Of a DNA stretch of 64,000 bases, positions 37,789-50,100 are shown piece by piece; the first letter of the stretch is position 1, and every line of letters starts with the position of its first letter. The notes under the pieces are model-generated. The model was not told the DNA's origin. It did not search any database and saw only the letters and a list, made by a program, of their open reading frames with translations. Position numbers and translations under genes: made by a program. The DNA is from Paracyclopina nana (lineage: Eukaryota; Arthropoda; Copepoda; Cyclopoida; Cyclopettidae): the NCBI GenBank assembly GCA_019096065.1, contig JAGUCH010000001.1, positions 3,224,001 to 3,288,000 of the forward strand, in the 5' to 3' direction.

Positions 37789-40773
37789 TCATGCCGAAGT
37801 GCTGGTGGCTTGACTAGGAACAGAAGTGGTTGCATTACTGTCAACCGCCACTGGACTTGAAATTTGTGCGTTGACCGGCACCGTGAAGAACGGTAGGCTG
37901 GATAGCCCGGCTGTTGTTGCAGACAAACTGGTCGGGCCACTGAACAAGCCTAGGCTATGCATGGCCGCTGCCTGAAAAATTGGGGGCCTTGATGCCATAC
38001 GGATCTTTTCAATTTCCGCCTCTTGCAGCCTCTTCGATTTGGCTCTCCGGTTCTGGAACCATATTTTCACTTGAGTCTCTGTCAAGTCGAGGCTGTTGGA
38101 GAACTCGGCTCGCTCCGCTATCGATAAGTACTGCTTCTCCCTGAATTTCTTCTCGAGCTGCATCAGCTGCTGATTGGTGAACGGAGTTCTTGGCTTCCTA
38201 TTTGGTTTGTGTTTTCTTAATGTGCACCTTATGGGTCCCAGGGCTGGACTTGGCGGAGGTCCTGCAATGAAAGGGGTGACACTAGCGTTGAAAGAATGGC
38301 AGTTTTATGGCTATTGCTGCATGGTCACGACGATGATCTTTTAGGTGTCTATAGTGTACCTTAGGCAATAATAAATGGCATTACTCTGCTGCTTTTCAGT
38401 GTGATTCGCGTGTGAGCAGTGCAAAATTGCGTGCCCCGACATTTTCACGCCTTGAGAGACAATTTGCTCGCGCATGCGATTTCTTCATCTGCTAAAAATA
38501 CGAAATTTTCTTCAGTCTAGTCTGCAAAAAGTGATACGTGCCCTGAAAAGAATATGTCTAGTTCATTGTCAATCGCAGGAAATGATTGCTCTGGACGAGT
38601 CCAGAGGGAAAAAATTCGAGTGCTTAGCCCGGCACAGCTGCATGGATATTGCGGCCTAGGCAGCTTGTTGTCGTTTGTGCGTGTGCAATTTTCATAAATC
38701 AAACTTGCTGCTCCCTTTTTGCGAGATGCAAACGTGAAAAATGACTAGCCTCTTTTATGCGCCTTTTCAAATGGAAAAACAATTTTGCTGTTCCAGACCC
38801 GGACGTGTGCGTACGTATGTCAAAAAGGGGGGAGTGGAACATGTAAAGAAGTATTCCCCATGGCGAATGCAAAAAACTGGGGGAAATGATCCAAGTGGCT
38901 GTCATCACCCTTAACTCTCCAAATGGGTATTTTCTGAATGGATGAGGTGATTGAAGCCGTCATGGGTCATTCCCTCCTATCTATAGCCCCTTTGCTACTG
39001 ATCTATCTCAGCTAGATGATGATGATGATGTGGGAAAAATGCTCTTTATTTTTTCAACTCGGTTGTGGTGTGATAAAGACATAATTTGGCCCATTTGCGT
39101 TTGCCCGCAAAGCCGACGACCTGCTTCAAAATTGCCCCCTAGCTTGGTGTTTCACGTCTCTATTCATTTTCTTTGTGACTAAACTCTCTCTCTGCTATTC
39201 AAATTAGATCCAATTAAAAGAATGGGCCGCTCCTCGAGAAAGATTACAGGGCTGAGGAAACCTCGGGGCAATGCAGTTATAGGGCTTTGGCGTTGGCAAG
39301 TTCGCCGTCTTGGTGATCGACCGAAACCTGAGCGCTAAATACTTGGAGCAGCGCATAAATTGGGGGCTAATTAAGGTGCGAGTGGGCGGGTTAAATGACG
39401 AAATAATTCCTTGCCAAAATATAGCAGGATGCTTTGCATGTAGCTTTTCGAGTTGGCTGCTAAATTTGCCCAGGCATGTGAGCATGAGAAATTTGAATTC
39501 CTCCCTGCGAGCTGAATTATCAATTAAAGTTAATTGAGTCGTCATTTTTTGATTGGCCAAATTGCCACTTTGAAAATCTATGGGCGCCAAGGCGGCGAGA
39601 TTTTGACCGCGTCAATGATGATAATTTGCTGAGATTTTTCCAAAAAGTCAACAACAACTCATGCAATTCAGCAAAGAAGCTGCCCGTCAAGTTAACGTAC
39701 AAAAAAGTCTTCAGCCCGAATCGAATTGGAATTTTGATGAAATTCGCAAATTGTTATTAAGCTTGGCACCGAGGAAAAAAACGTACCCAGTTGTTTTCAG
39801 GTCAAAAAGTAAATAGTGTACTACCACAATTCTCAGGCCTTGCTCCTCATAGAGCTGCTTTTTTTGCCTAAATTGTGCGAAAATGCGTCAGCCTTGAAAA
39901 TGCTCGGATATTTTTTTCCTTAATTAACTTGTTTGGCCGTTTGGATTTATTTTGAAAGGCAGATTGTAAAAACGTGTTGACTAGAATTTAATTAAGTGAA
40001 CAATGAAGTGAAGTTGACAGCTCACTTTCGGTAGGAGCCTAGCCGCATTCTGGAGAGTCAAGTAGGGTTTTTGTTAGTGCGTGGTAATTACACGCCCTCC
40101 TAGAGTGATGAAGCCTCTAATTCCAATTACATAAATGCTGTCAGAAGATGTGCGCTTAATTTGTGCCCTTTTTTACCACTTTGAGCAACTTACATTCGAT
40201 TTGAGACAAATCTGTACAATATTCGCGACGCACAAGTGTTTAGAGTTGCAATTTTATAGCTTGCAAGTAGACCACAAAAAAGCGAATGTGTTCTGAAAAT
40301 TCAAACGGGACAAAAGACATGCTTGCTCTTATTTTTTCGCGCTATAGCTTTTAGCTTGACTTACTATGCATGAAAGGGTTGAGCGGAGATCGAAATTGAG
40401 GCATCCAAGGATTGACTGGGTTCCATCCAGAGCTGGTTGGCACAGGTGGTAGTGGAATCGGGAATGGCAATCGCCGGTGTAGCATACTGGGTAATCCAGG
40501 GCTGCTAGCAGACAATGGTGGTTCATCTTCGTCAGCCTCGCTGTTATCACAATCTTCGTCCTCTTCGTCGATATCCGAGTCTTCCTCCCGTTTGAGGGTG
40601 AGGTCCAGGCCTTCCTCATTGTTATTGTCCAGCTGCTTTTGCTGCTCCTTCACTTTGGTGGCAAGCAACGAGTCCACGCTGAAGGGGGAAAACTTTTTGG
40701 TTGGGCCATCGTTGACTTCTTTGGCGGTGTCAGCTTCTCTGTCCATTTTGACCGGAAACAACTCGCTGCCCAT
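37789..40773 (-). CDS. msx: Msx-type homeobox protein B, 293 aa, two exons
   Basis: Exon 1 is 40773-40365 and exon 2 is 38261-37789. The 2,103-bp intron (CATA|GTAAGT ... ATTGCAG|GACC) is phase 1, at the same place as in Msx-A. The homeodomain covers about residues 157-216 ([13 protein letters not shown] ... [14 protein letters not shown] ... [15 protein letters not shown]), preceded by TLRKHKP. Exon 1 carries [12 protein letters not shown], the Msx/eh1-like repression motif, then GLDLTLKRE, an Asp/Glu-rich stretch and a Pro-rich segment ([10 protein letters not shown]). The C-terminus is Ser/Thr/Val-rich, ending ATSTSA, like Msx-A (TTSSSA). The start at 40773 is the first ATG of the frame and gives [11 protein letters not shown]. 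It lies in the same orientation as Msx-A, 14.5 kb away (Msx-B stop to Msx-A start), with the lectin pair between them on the other strand. Confidence 0.95.
38262..40364 (-). other. Intron of Msx-B
   Basis: The intron is 2.1 kb with no exon-like frame. It includes a (GAT)5 run at 39015-39030 and a dense group of homeodomain-type cores at 39515-39536 (AATTAT, CAATTA, TTAATTG), which could serve auto- or cross-regulation. This is inference from motif content only. Confidence 0.6.
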
Positions 40774-41160
40774 CTTCTCTTTGCCTCAACTGCCGCTCTA
40801 TTGGTTATCGTGCCATCCTTTAGTTCACTTCGTATTATTCGTCTTCAGGATTTGAGTGAAATAGTTGGGAGCGTGGCGAAATGTGCATTGAAGTGTAGGA
40901 TTGACTTGATCAGCTGAATCGGCCAGTCCTGGAGCAGGGCAGCAGAGATTTTGAGAGTTGCCGGCTGAAGGCAGTCGAAGCAAGCTGGCGGACACGCGCA
41001 CTGGAAAAGCCAAAGACAAACGGGGTCACGGCTCGCTGCTCTCCCTCCAGTTATCCGCCACTCACGTAAACCGACTCGCGGCAGTGGCGGACCGAGGCGG
41101 AGACTCGTTAGAAAAAGACAAATGCAGACAAAACGCGAGTAGTGAGTAAGTAAGTAAGCA
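40774..41160 (-). promoter_or_regulatory. Probable 5' UTR/promoter region of Msx-B
   Basis: The 390 bp upstream of the Msx-B start are GC-richer than the surrounding DNA (for example GCTGGCGGACACGCGCACTG near 40983), as at many developmental promoters. No clear TATA box was seen on the minus strand. The transcription start cannot be placed. Confidence 0.35.
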
Positions 41161-44100
41161 CTGTGATCTTCTAGCTCTATTGCGCCCTTTGGCGTCCATA
41201 TTGACAGCCTGAGTCATTTTGCATACGCTTATTTTTCACCATTTGACTCCTATAAACCGCTACAAATTGCCCATTACGCGTTATTTGTTGCCTTTCGCTG
41301 TCAGCTCGAGACTGGAGTGCTCCTCACGATATTTTTATCATTGGCCATATTCGAAAGTCTGCTCACGAAGAGCGAGAGTCGTTCCAGTTCACAGTGCTGT
41401 AAACGATGACGAGCTTAATAGGGCGTTGAGCGCGTTCAGCCTCCGAGAGCATATTATTGATGCATCTTAATGAGCTTGCTCCCATTTCTTGCCTGCTCCA
41501 ATCACTTTGAGCATTTTATCTGAGGCTGTAGCATACATGAGAAGGAAGCTCAGCTGCTAGCGTGCCATAAAATGGCCTCCTCATCTCTTTTGTTGGTGGA
41601 TCTGGCACGTGAGTGGTTTGCGTGCATTTTCTCGTCGAATATGTAAACGATGCTCGCGAGGAGCACACAAAAGGCCCATTTGAGGGTATGAAAGAAGCCC
41701 AATTAGAAGACTGAATGCCAGCTAAATGATGAGAATACCCATCTCCCTTTTGTGTGCGCGACTGATTTACCGAGCAATCTCTTGTAAACATGTCTAAGGC
41801 AACCAGTGAGCATTTCTCACAATTGAGCAGCTCACAGTGGCTAAAGTTTCTCGGTTGTTGTGCTTTTGCAGTTTTTGCACGATCAAAAGAGCATCATCGT
41901 TTGGGTGTCAGTTTCGCATCAATTTCTTCGATGAGCTTGATTCCCGAACAATTGCCCCAGTCTTTTGTCCTCCACTTGGACATGTGCCGTATAGAATTCA
42001 AAAGGAATGTGGATATTGTGTGCAAAAAAGTGATTCCAGGTGTTGCAAGTTATTTGATACCGAGGAATTTTAATGAATCGATATTGTGCTCATGCTGCTG
42101 GACAATCAGGTCGTGGATAATAAACAAGATTTACTGGTGTGCCACTTTTTTGTCAAAATGTCACACACAATTGGAGGAGACCACACATGGATCTTGCTCC
42201 GCAGCAGAGATAAATTCTCCCCTTTCATGCTGCAACGACTGGAAAATGAACTTGGATTTTGGCCGAAAAATCCGCCGTTGTGATGGATGCTGTTAATACT
42301 GTGCATGCGCGAGCAGTAATAATCCCTTGTCTAAACTTTGTATATCCTGGTAGCTGGCTCGTCGTCGTGTGCCGCTAATCTCTGCGACACAATGGAGCTT
42401 ATGCTCAAAAGACCAGCAAAAGTTAATACAGCTCGAATTCTGTCTACTGGGAATTCACACGTGGTCAGCCCGAAATAGGTCGGCCAAAAAATAACTCTCT
42501 GCCAAGAGGAGTGATGATGATGCGGACATTTTCTTACTGCCTATAAGTAAGTGTGTCCGGAAATGAAAATTGCCTTTATGCGGCACCATAACCATTTCTA
42601 CGCTCTTGCCAAATTGCCACAACCTCCACTGGATTCGCGCGCGGCAGTAGTGAGATGATTTCGTCTCAAATGCTATATCCAATTTGTGGTACTCGGTCCG
42701 CGAAGTCGTTGCCCAAACTTCCCAAATAGCCACTTCAGCTTGACTTTGCAGTTGACAAAATGATGTTTTGAATGCTGGAGGGCTGCAATACGATAGCTCA
42801 ATGTGGAAATGGAAAATTGTCCCCTGAGAGAACTTTTCAATTTCCTACTTAACTGTAGCAGAAGCTTTTTTGCTGCTGCCAGTTTTGTCATCGTTTCGTG
42901 AGAAAGTCATATGATGGAAAAGGAAGTTTGCCATGAATAAGATCCCGAGTTTTTACAGATGCCGCTCAGCTGATATTGCTCTCAAGGCAAGGACAGAAAA
43001 ACATCCGTTTTGCTTAATTGGTTTGATCTTTGCCGACTTCACAAAAGCAAATAATGGTTGGTCAACTGAGATCAACGATCAAGTTACATTCCTGTTTTGG
43101 TATAACCCACCATAAAATAAATTTTGCTGGTCTCTCTCTCTCGCTCTCTACATGTACCATAGCGTAGCGGCGGATCAGGTCTCGCAACTTTTCAGCATTG
43201 ACTCGCAACCTCCTCCTCAAATCAGGGATAGAAACGCAGCAACATTTTTCATTGATTGCTGTGTCCAATCTGGTGGTCAAGAAATGAGTTTCTCACGTTC
43301 AAGATCATGCTGAGTTTGCTATGCACAAAGGTGGAGCCAGAGAAGTTGGAAAAAAATCATGACAACTGAGAAAACCATCCTAATGGAGCCCACGTGGAGT
43401 CATGGCCAATCAAATCCGTTACGGAGCCGATCCAAATGTTGGCCATTCAAGTGCCTTGATTGAGCCATTAGCATACTATTAGCCAAATCAGTATATACCT
43501 GGCGTATTCGAGTCGTGACAACTGGCTTCGATCGAGCCCATTTCGCGAATATAATACTTGATTTACATTAATGGAACATAGAGCAGTAGTGATGGAACCA
43601 TATTTGATAAGAGCTTCCATGAGACGCAGATTGCCACGACTTTTTGACTCTGCATCAGCTGCTGCTGTGATTTGGTTGTGACGTTTGATGTATGCATTTG
43701 TAAGGTTTTTTATTCCCCCACTACTGAGACCTAATTGCATATTCATTTGAAAAATTGCATGAGCTGAGTTTTTTTGGGGGCAAAGTCGCTGCTCTATACA
43801 CATAAATATTCCACAGGTTGACTGTCCATCCAGCTTGAAAATTGAGTAGTCGTCTTTTGTCTCCAGGTGGGCTGTTAGCTATGGCAAAGGATTAGCCTGC
43901 ACGATGATGATGTTGACCGACATTAAATAGTCTGGAGTCTGACGTCTAGACGCATGTAGAGAACTTTTGCATAAAAACATAAATAGACACGGCGCATGTC
44001 AAAAACCTGCCGTGCTGTTGACTACTGGCTCTGCGGGATGCAACTGGTAATTGAGCCTCATTAACTTGTTTGGTCAGTTCTTGCTAATTTTTGCTAAATT

Positions 44101-47100
44101 GCCCGCTTCACTTGTGATACTGCAAATCCGTGCCTGCCCTCAAAAGCTACGGTCAAGCCTTGGTTGGAAATTTGATTTACAACCGTGGTAATTTTAAAGG
44201 CCTTGAACCCACCATCATCAATAAATACTGGTCGCCCTTAAGTGAATATGAGAGACTCCTCGGATCTACCTTTTTTAAGCGTTGTTTTCATTTGTCAATG
44301 GTAGCTTGCATTACTAAGATGCTATTAGCCTAGGTTTATAAACTGTTCATCTATCATTCTTTTAGGAATGCATTTTCACGGAAATATATTGTAGTTTGGT
44401 TATGTCCTGATGTTCCCTAAACACGATTCCTCATAGAGTTTGTAGATGAACGGCACATTAAAAGAGAAAGCATTTTCATCTGCTATAGAATACTAGCAAT
44501 ACATAACTGCCACACTCTTGCTTATTCCTCATCTTTATCAAATGGCTAATCAATCCCTCCTACCTCCACCGCAATTAGAAAGATTTGTAGCTTGGTTTTG
44601 AGACTGCTTAGCATTCCACGTTTTACTGATGTCCATCTAGCTCACAACTCACCATGGGGCGAAAAGCTAGTTGGCTTCTGACTAAGTCGACGACGTCATC
44701 AATATTCCATTAGACGACAAAAGGAATTTCGTTTGTGCAAACAACATCTCTCTTTCGTTCTCTTATTAGTTGTTTATTGTCTACTAAATCTTGACCGGAG
44801 ATCACAAGGTGAAAACACGCAAAACCACCCAGATAGGATCAAAAAGTCGGGATCGCATTTCCAGACCACCACAAACAATATTGCTCGCAGACTCTAATGC
44901 CTTGAAGAATAGCCACAACACTGTGGAAAAACCACCGAAGATGGTGATGCCAATTATTTAGTTTACAGCTAATCCTTTCGTCAAAGCCACCGTGACGAAT
45001 TTTTATTCAGATATCTTTGCGTTTAATCCGCTCCGCCCCCCACACAATTTATTTTGAATCCATCCTTCTAAAATTCTATTTTTGTCCCATCAACTCAAAT
45101 GAGTCCCAAAGGACAACATGAGTGTGACACGCCCCTAGCTCTGCCCAAAATAGCCTTTTTAAAGCCTTCAAGAAGCTCAATCAAGTGTAACAAAGATTGA
45201 TAACTCTCACAGTTAGTATTTATCGTTAATGTTAGTTTTTCCATATGAAAGATTGATCATTTTGGCCATCTGAAGACCGTTGATTCTTCCGTAATCCGAG
45301 CACCGCGAATCAGCTGGTGAAGATGATCTGTGGAAAGTCAAATTTTCGTTATTAGGATCAACATTCCTTGATGATGGGTGGCCTCAAAATTCGTGTAATT
45401 TGAACTGACCCGGCTGATAAAACTTTTTGGTCCTCTTTTGAATGGGAGTTGTAAATGAAGGTCTACTTTTCAAGATGCTAATCTTGAGGACCGAAATATT
45501 TCTACCCTTAGATGATTTGTTGAGAAGACTGGTAACATTTATCATTTGAGAACTCACACACAAAATCAACCTGAGTGGGAGCTCCTTTGATCGACTCCCC
45601 AACAAATCTGCCCTTGATTGGTGATGATGGAAGAAAAGTATGTGTTAAAAATTAGAAAAAGAGCCTTTCGTTTGAACTACAATTCGGCCGAGGGATATGG
45701 CCAAAAGGTGAAGGAGTCATGAGAACGAAAATTTTCTGCTGCTATGCTAAAAATGTGGGCTATCTGACCGGCAAAAAGAGAAATCAAACTCTTTTTGTGT
45801 TAAATCGCTTTCGGCGCATTCAACATTATTTTGTCAAGATTATTTGACAGAAGTAATACACATACTTTTGACTTTTGACGTCTATTTGACCATATTAAAT
45901 GGAAGTGTGTGAAAAGAAATTCCTGATTATAATGGGGCGCAAACTTTGACCATCTCACGCCAATTGGAGTCAGAGGAATTTTTTGTGCTGCTAGAATTGA
46001 CTGAGCTACTGAGACCTATTCAGAAAGTACAAAAGTGATGTAGAGTCCTTTATTATAGAGAGAGAGGAGCCAGCAGCTAGCTACTGTAGCAATAGTAGTA
46101 GCAGGCTGCAACAAAAGCTTAGTAGAAATTCCAAACATGGCTTCCCACATTCTCTGTGCGCAGCTCTCAATTCAACTTTATTTCACCTCTCATAAAGTCA
46201 GCTCTTTTTCCCTTCCGCGTCGCTTTTTGCCTCTTTTTTTCTTTACATAGAGAATGTAACTACTTAGTATATTCCCTTCTTTAGAGAGTCCTAATTGAAA
46301 GTTGATGTCATGTTAATTGCGCGTTTTCAGATCAAGATTTACAGCCTGATCAATTTAGTATGTTGTCTACTGGGTGGCAGGGAATTCTTTCAATCGCGCG
46401 CGCGTATCAAATAGTTTATGCCCATATGTTGTTTGTTGGCCATACAGATTGTGGCGGAATCGATGGCGAACAAATGTGTCCAACTACTCCCAAAAATGGC
46501 GCAAAAGGCCATCAATTTTCAAGCAGCGGTGTAATATCGACACATGAAATGTTTACTATCAAGTGGCGGTATCCCGTTACGATGCTTTTTCACTTGCTAC
46601 ATGATGGATAGTGGCCAAAAATGTGTCCCAGATCCATGATGACTATTGAGCCATAAACTTTTACAGCCCAATTCGTGGTTGCTAGTTGGGATATCTCAAT
46701 TCGTAAATATTGAGGCTGTGGACACGTCGTTTTTATGGTGGCCTATCTCTATCACTTCACGCGCGTGGCCGTTGCCATTAAAGGCAATAAAAAAATTAGT
46801 CTACCCAAATCACTAGCTTTTACAGCTCTCCCTATTTATTAGCCAGCAATATCACTTTTGGCCGCCACAGAATGGAATCTTGATGTATCTGTTGGGAAAA
46901 GGAAACTGTAACTGCACACATCTTTCCACATCAGGTATTTAAGGCCAATTATATTGGTCGTCATGATCTGTCTGCCATTGTTTGCCCATCCGAAATCAGA
47001 TGTCAACCATCTGTTTCCGAGTGTTTGCTGCAATTGACGACGAACATTTCAAGAAATTTTGCTGTCACTCATTAATTGGCGATGACAGCCGACGTCCTAA

Positions 47101-50100
47101 TAAGCCGATAAAACGGAATTCCAGCTTCCAGTTCGCGTCACTGACCTCACGTAACTTAATTAGATCCTCTTTTGATAACTCTTCAGCAGCAGCAAAGGAA
47201 AGAAAACTACTAATTTGAGGTAGCGAAAAAAAGCAGCCAACATTCCTTACTCGGTGAGTTGGAAAAAATCGGAATCTAATTGGGTTTCGCTCAATGTAAA
47301 AAAGGATGGTGTGTCTTTCACATTTTTATGCTGCATAGCTAAAGGGCTTGGGTGGTGGCTAGAAAAACCTGCCTCTAATTTACTCTCTCACTGGCTACCA
47401 TGGCACCTATTCAATTTGATAGCGTTTAGCTTGACACATTGCATTCTGTGACATACTGAGCATCATTGAAATGATTTTCATTGGTCGACACAGTTTTTTG
47501 GCGTATCAATAACAGTCAATGCTCGAGAGAGTCTTTTGTCAGTGTTGAACAATCCCTAATGTGGGCCATTAATGTCACAACGCATGAACGCCGCCATCTG
47601 CCTGAAAAATTATACAACATTTCGAAATGCAAAGCTTAGAGAAGTTTAGGAATTTTCTAGCGCACTTGTTCATTTCGAATTAGTGACGGACTTTTTTGTT
47701 GTGTGCTCCTGACTCCTTGAAAGAACGGAATTTCCTTGGTTTGCCTCTCCAATTTGGGTATAACCGACGGCTCTATTTCGCGAACAACGAAATGTTGCGG
47801 TCATTCATTACCGGCTGTAAAAGTTGACCGGCACGCTGTTGTTCCGTTTATTGTACTCCTCAATAAACAGCTGTGTGATCACGCCGAGAGGGTCAACTTT
47901 TTGTCATTCCCTTCATGGGGTATGACTAAATTGAGCGGTTTCTCATGACTTTCGAATGAATGGCAGTCCCAATTTATATCTAAATTCATCGGGGCCATTT
48001 CGAACACCTAAACACCACAAACTCGTGAATAAGGTGGATAATATTACTGTTTGAGGGATCCAATTAGAGGGGTTAAGTGGTGGGCCATTATTTTTCAGGA
48101 AAAGTGACTTTTTTACAATTTGATGTCTCCATTTGGAAGTAACAACTCTTCCCTCTGACGAGCTCTATAATCATTTCTTTTAAGTCCGAGGGACTAATTG
48201 GCCTCAGGTCACTGGCTCTACTGACTGCCCTTTTTTCGGCATCTTTTACAGCTCTCTGCTGCAACTTCCCCTCCCCTGTCTTTTATCCAAAGCTCATTGA
48301 GGAGTGTGGGAAAACGCCACTAAATGTCAATTCCTGGAAAAACTGACCACTTACTTGCAACTTATCTCGAGTAGCTCATTGATTAGATTGGAGGCAAGTT
48401 TTGTGCCGTTTTCAGGGTAGGAAAAGTTGCCCTCGATTTTTTCACTTTTTGTGACCAATGTGCAAAAAATTGACTCTCGATATCCACCGCTTTGCAGCGA
48501 GCTTTGTTCAATTAAGCTTCATTGATGTTTTTTTAGTGGAACTGAATTGTGATTTGGTGGTGGGAGTTTCGGATTCATAAGTGCCCCATTTAGGAGGGCC
48601 AATTTTTCACTCCCCTTGCTCTATTTGCAATCAAGGTCTTGCTTGTTCTCGAATTTCCCGGTGCATTGCAAGTGCCATCTTGCTTACTGCCTTTCTGATG
48701 GGTAAGAAGGTCACATGGGAATTCACACCATTTTTCGAAGCGCTTGTTGGCCCCATAGCATATTTAGATAGTGCATAGCATTATGAGAAAATTTGACCCT
48801 GGAATGCCATTCACTGTGGTGGTCTGTTGAAGCATCTCTCGCTATTCAAAGTGTGCCTCTAAATCTGTGAGAATAGACTACTTGTCGCAGTAAGTAAATG
48901 CTGCAACAACAGGAGGAGGATTTTCTAAAGAGCAGCTGGTTACTCTCCTGGTGTCAATGTCACTTTTGTTGAAGCTCTGGCCACCTTTCGAACTATGACT
49001 TTGTGCTGTAATTGTCGGAGTTGGCCAACACAAAAGCTTTTATCACTGAATGAACTCTCCAAGAATCTGGCACCGACTCATGCAGCTGTACCCTTTTGGA
49101 GTGGGATACTACTGTTTGATGTAAATCCCTGATAACAACAAACTCTAGCTTCAAAATATTTTTTGTCAAAAGAAAATCATGAAAAATTGGCATTTCACTG
49201 CAGAAGAATTCCCTGGCTTATTATCGTCTGCGTCTTTGATCGCGGCTTTCCACGTTACCGTTATTGAAACTGTGCCATTTGCGCTAATCAAAAAGACACG
49301 GTTATGGTAGCGGTTACGGGGAAAGTCACGATCAAATACGCAGAAGATATGAGGCACAATAACTTGAATTGACTTGCTTTTATTTGGTTATCCATCTGTT
49401 AAAAGGCTCGCCTATCTCAACAGTTCCATTTTTATCTTAAGTTTTCTAATCAGTGATCAAGAAGGATGATGAAAAATATTGATTTTTTGTAACCATTCGC
49501 ATTCGCTAGTTGCTGCTACTCCTGATGACTTTTTTAAAGGCAGGATAAACGCGCGCAAAATTCCTCACTTTGGCCCAATTTTCTAAAGCTTGGGTTTTTG
49601 AAGAGAATTCTTGTTTTTTGTCACCTTTAGCCACACATTGGAGAATTTGGTGGACAAAGGTCATACTGCATTGGAATGTTTCCATTTTTCTGGCGACAAT
49701 TGTCATATAAGTGTTTAAGGGCACACGAGACCTGCGCTAAAGCTGGCTCTTTTTGTCCAATTTGAAAAAGGGAGACAATTTTCAGGGGAGGAGAGTGAGA
49801 GGGGCTCTTTGACTCCAACAATTCTACAATTGTGGTCATTGTTGAGCTCCCAAAAGAAGAATTTCAAGGGAGGACTTTTTGGCAAAAAATACAAAATACT
49901 GCGACTACTCAATAATGCTCTTTAAATTCCGTCGGTATTTCTAATCAAAAATGATAATTTCCGCAACTTTTTGCAGAAAAAACGGTCAGATGCGGAAAAA
50001 ATCATGCTTGGTCATCATTCCATTCCGTATATGTACCATTGGATCCGTTAATACATTAATTCAGTTGTAAGTGAAAGAGTTGCTATAGCATAAAAAAGAA

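Noticed and set aside
38836..38865. miR-1-like sequence (TGTAAAGAAGTAT preceded by TGGAA)
   Set aside because: Two extra bases break the seed region, and no matching star arm or proper precursor fold is present.
46360..46611. Frame with GHTDCGG, resembling the beta-carbonic anhydrase zinc motif
   Set aside because: The frame around it has no other family motif, starts without context and sits alone in non-coding DNA.
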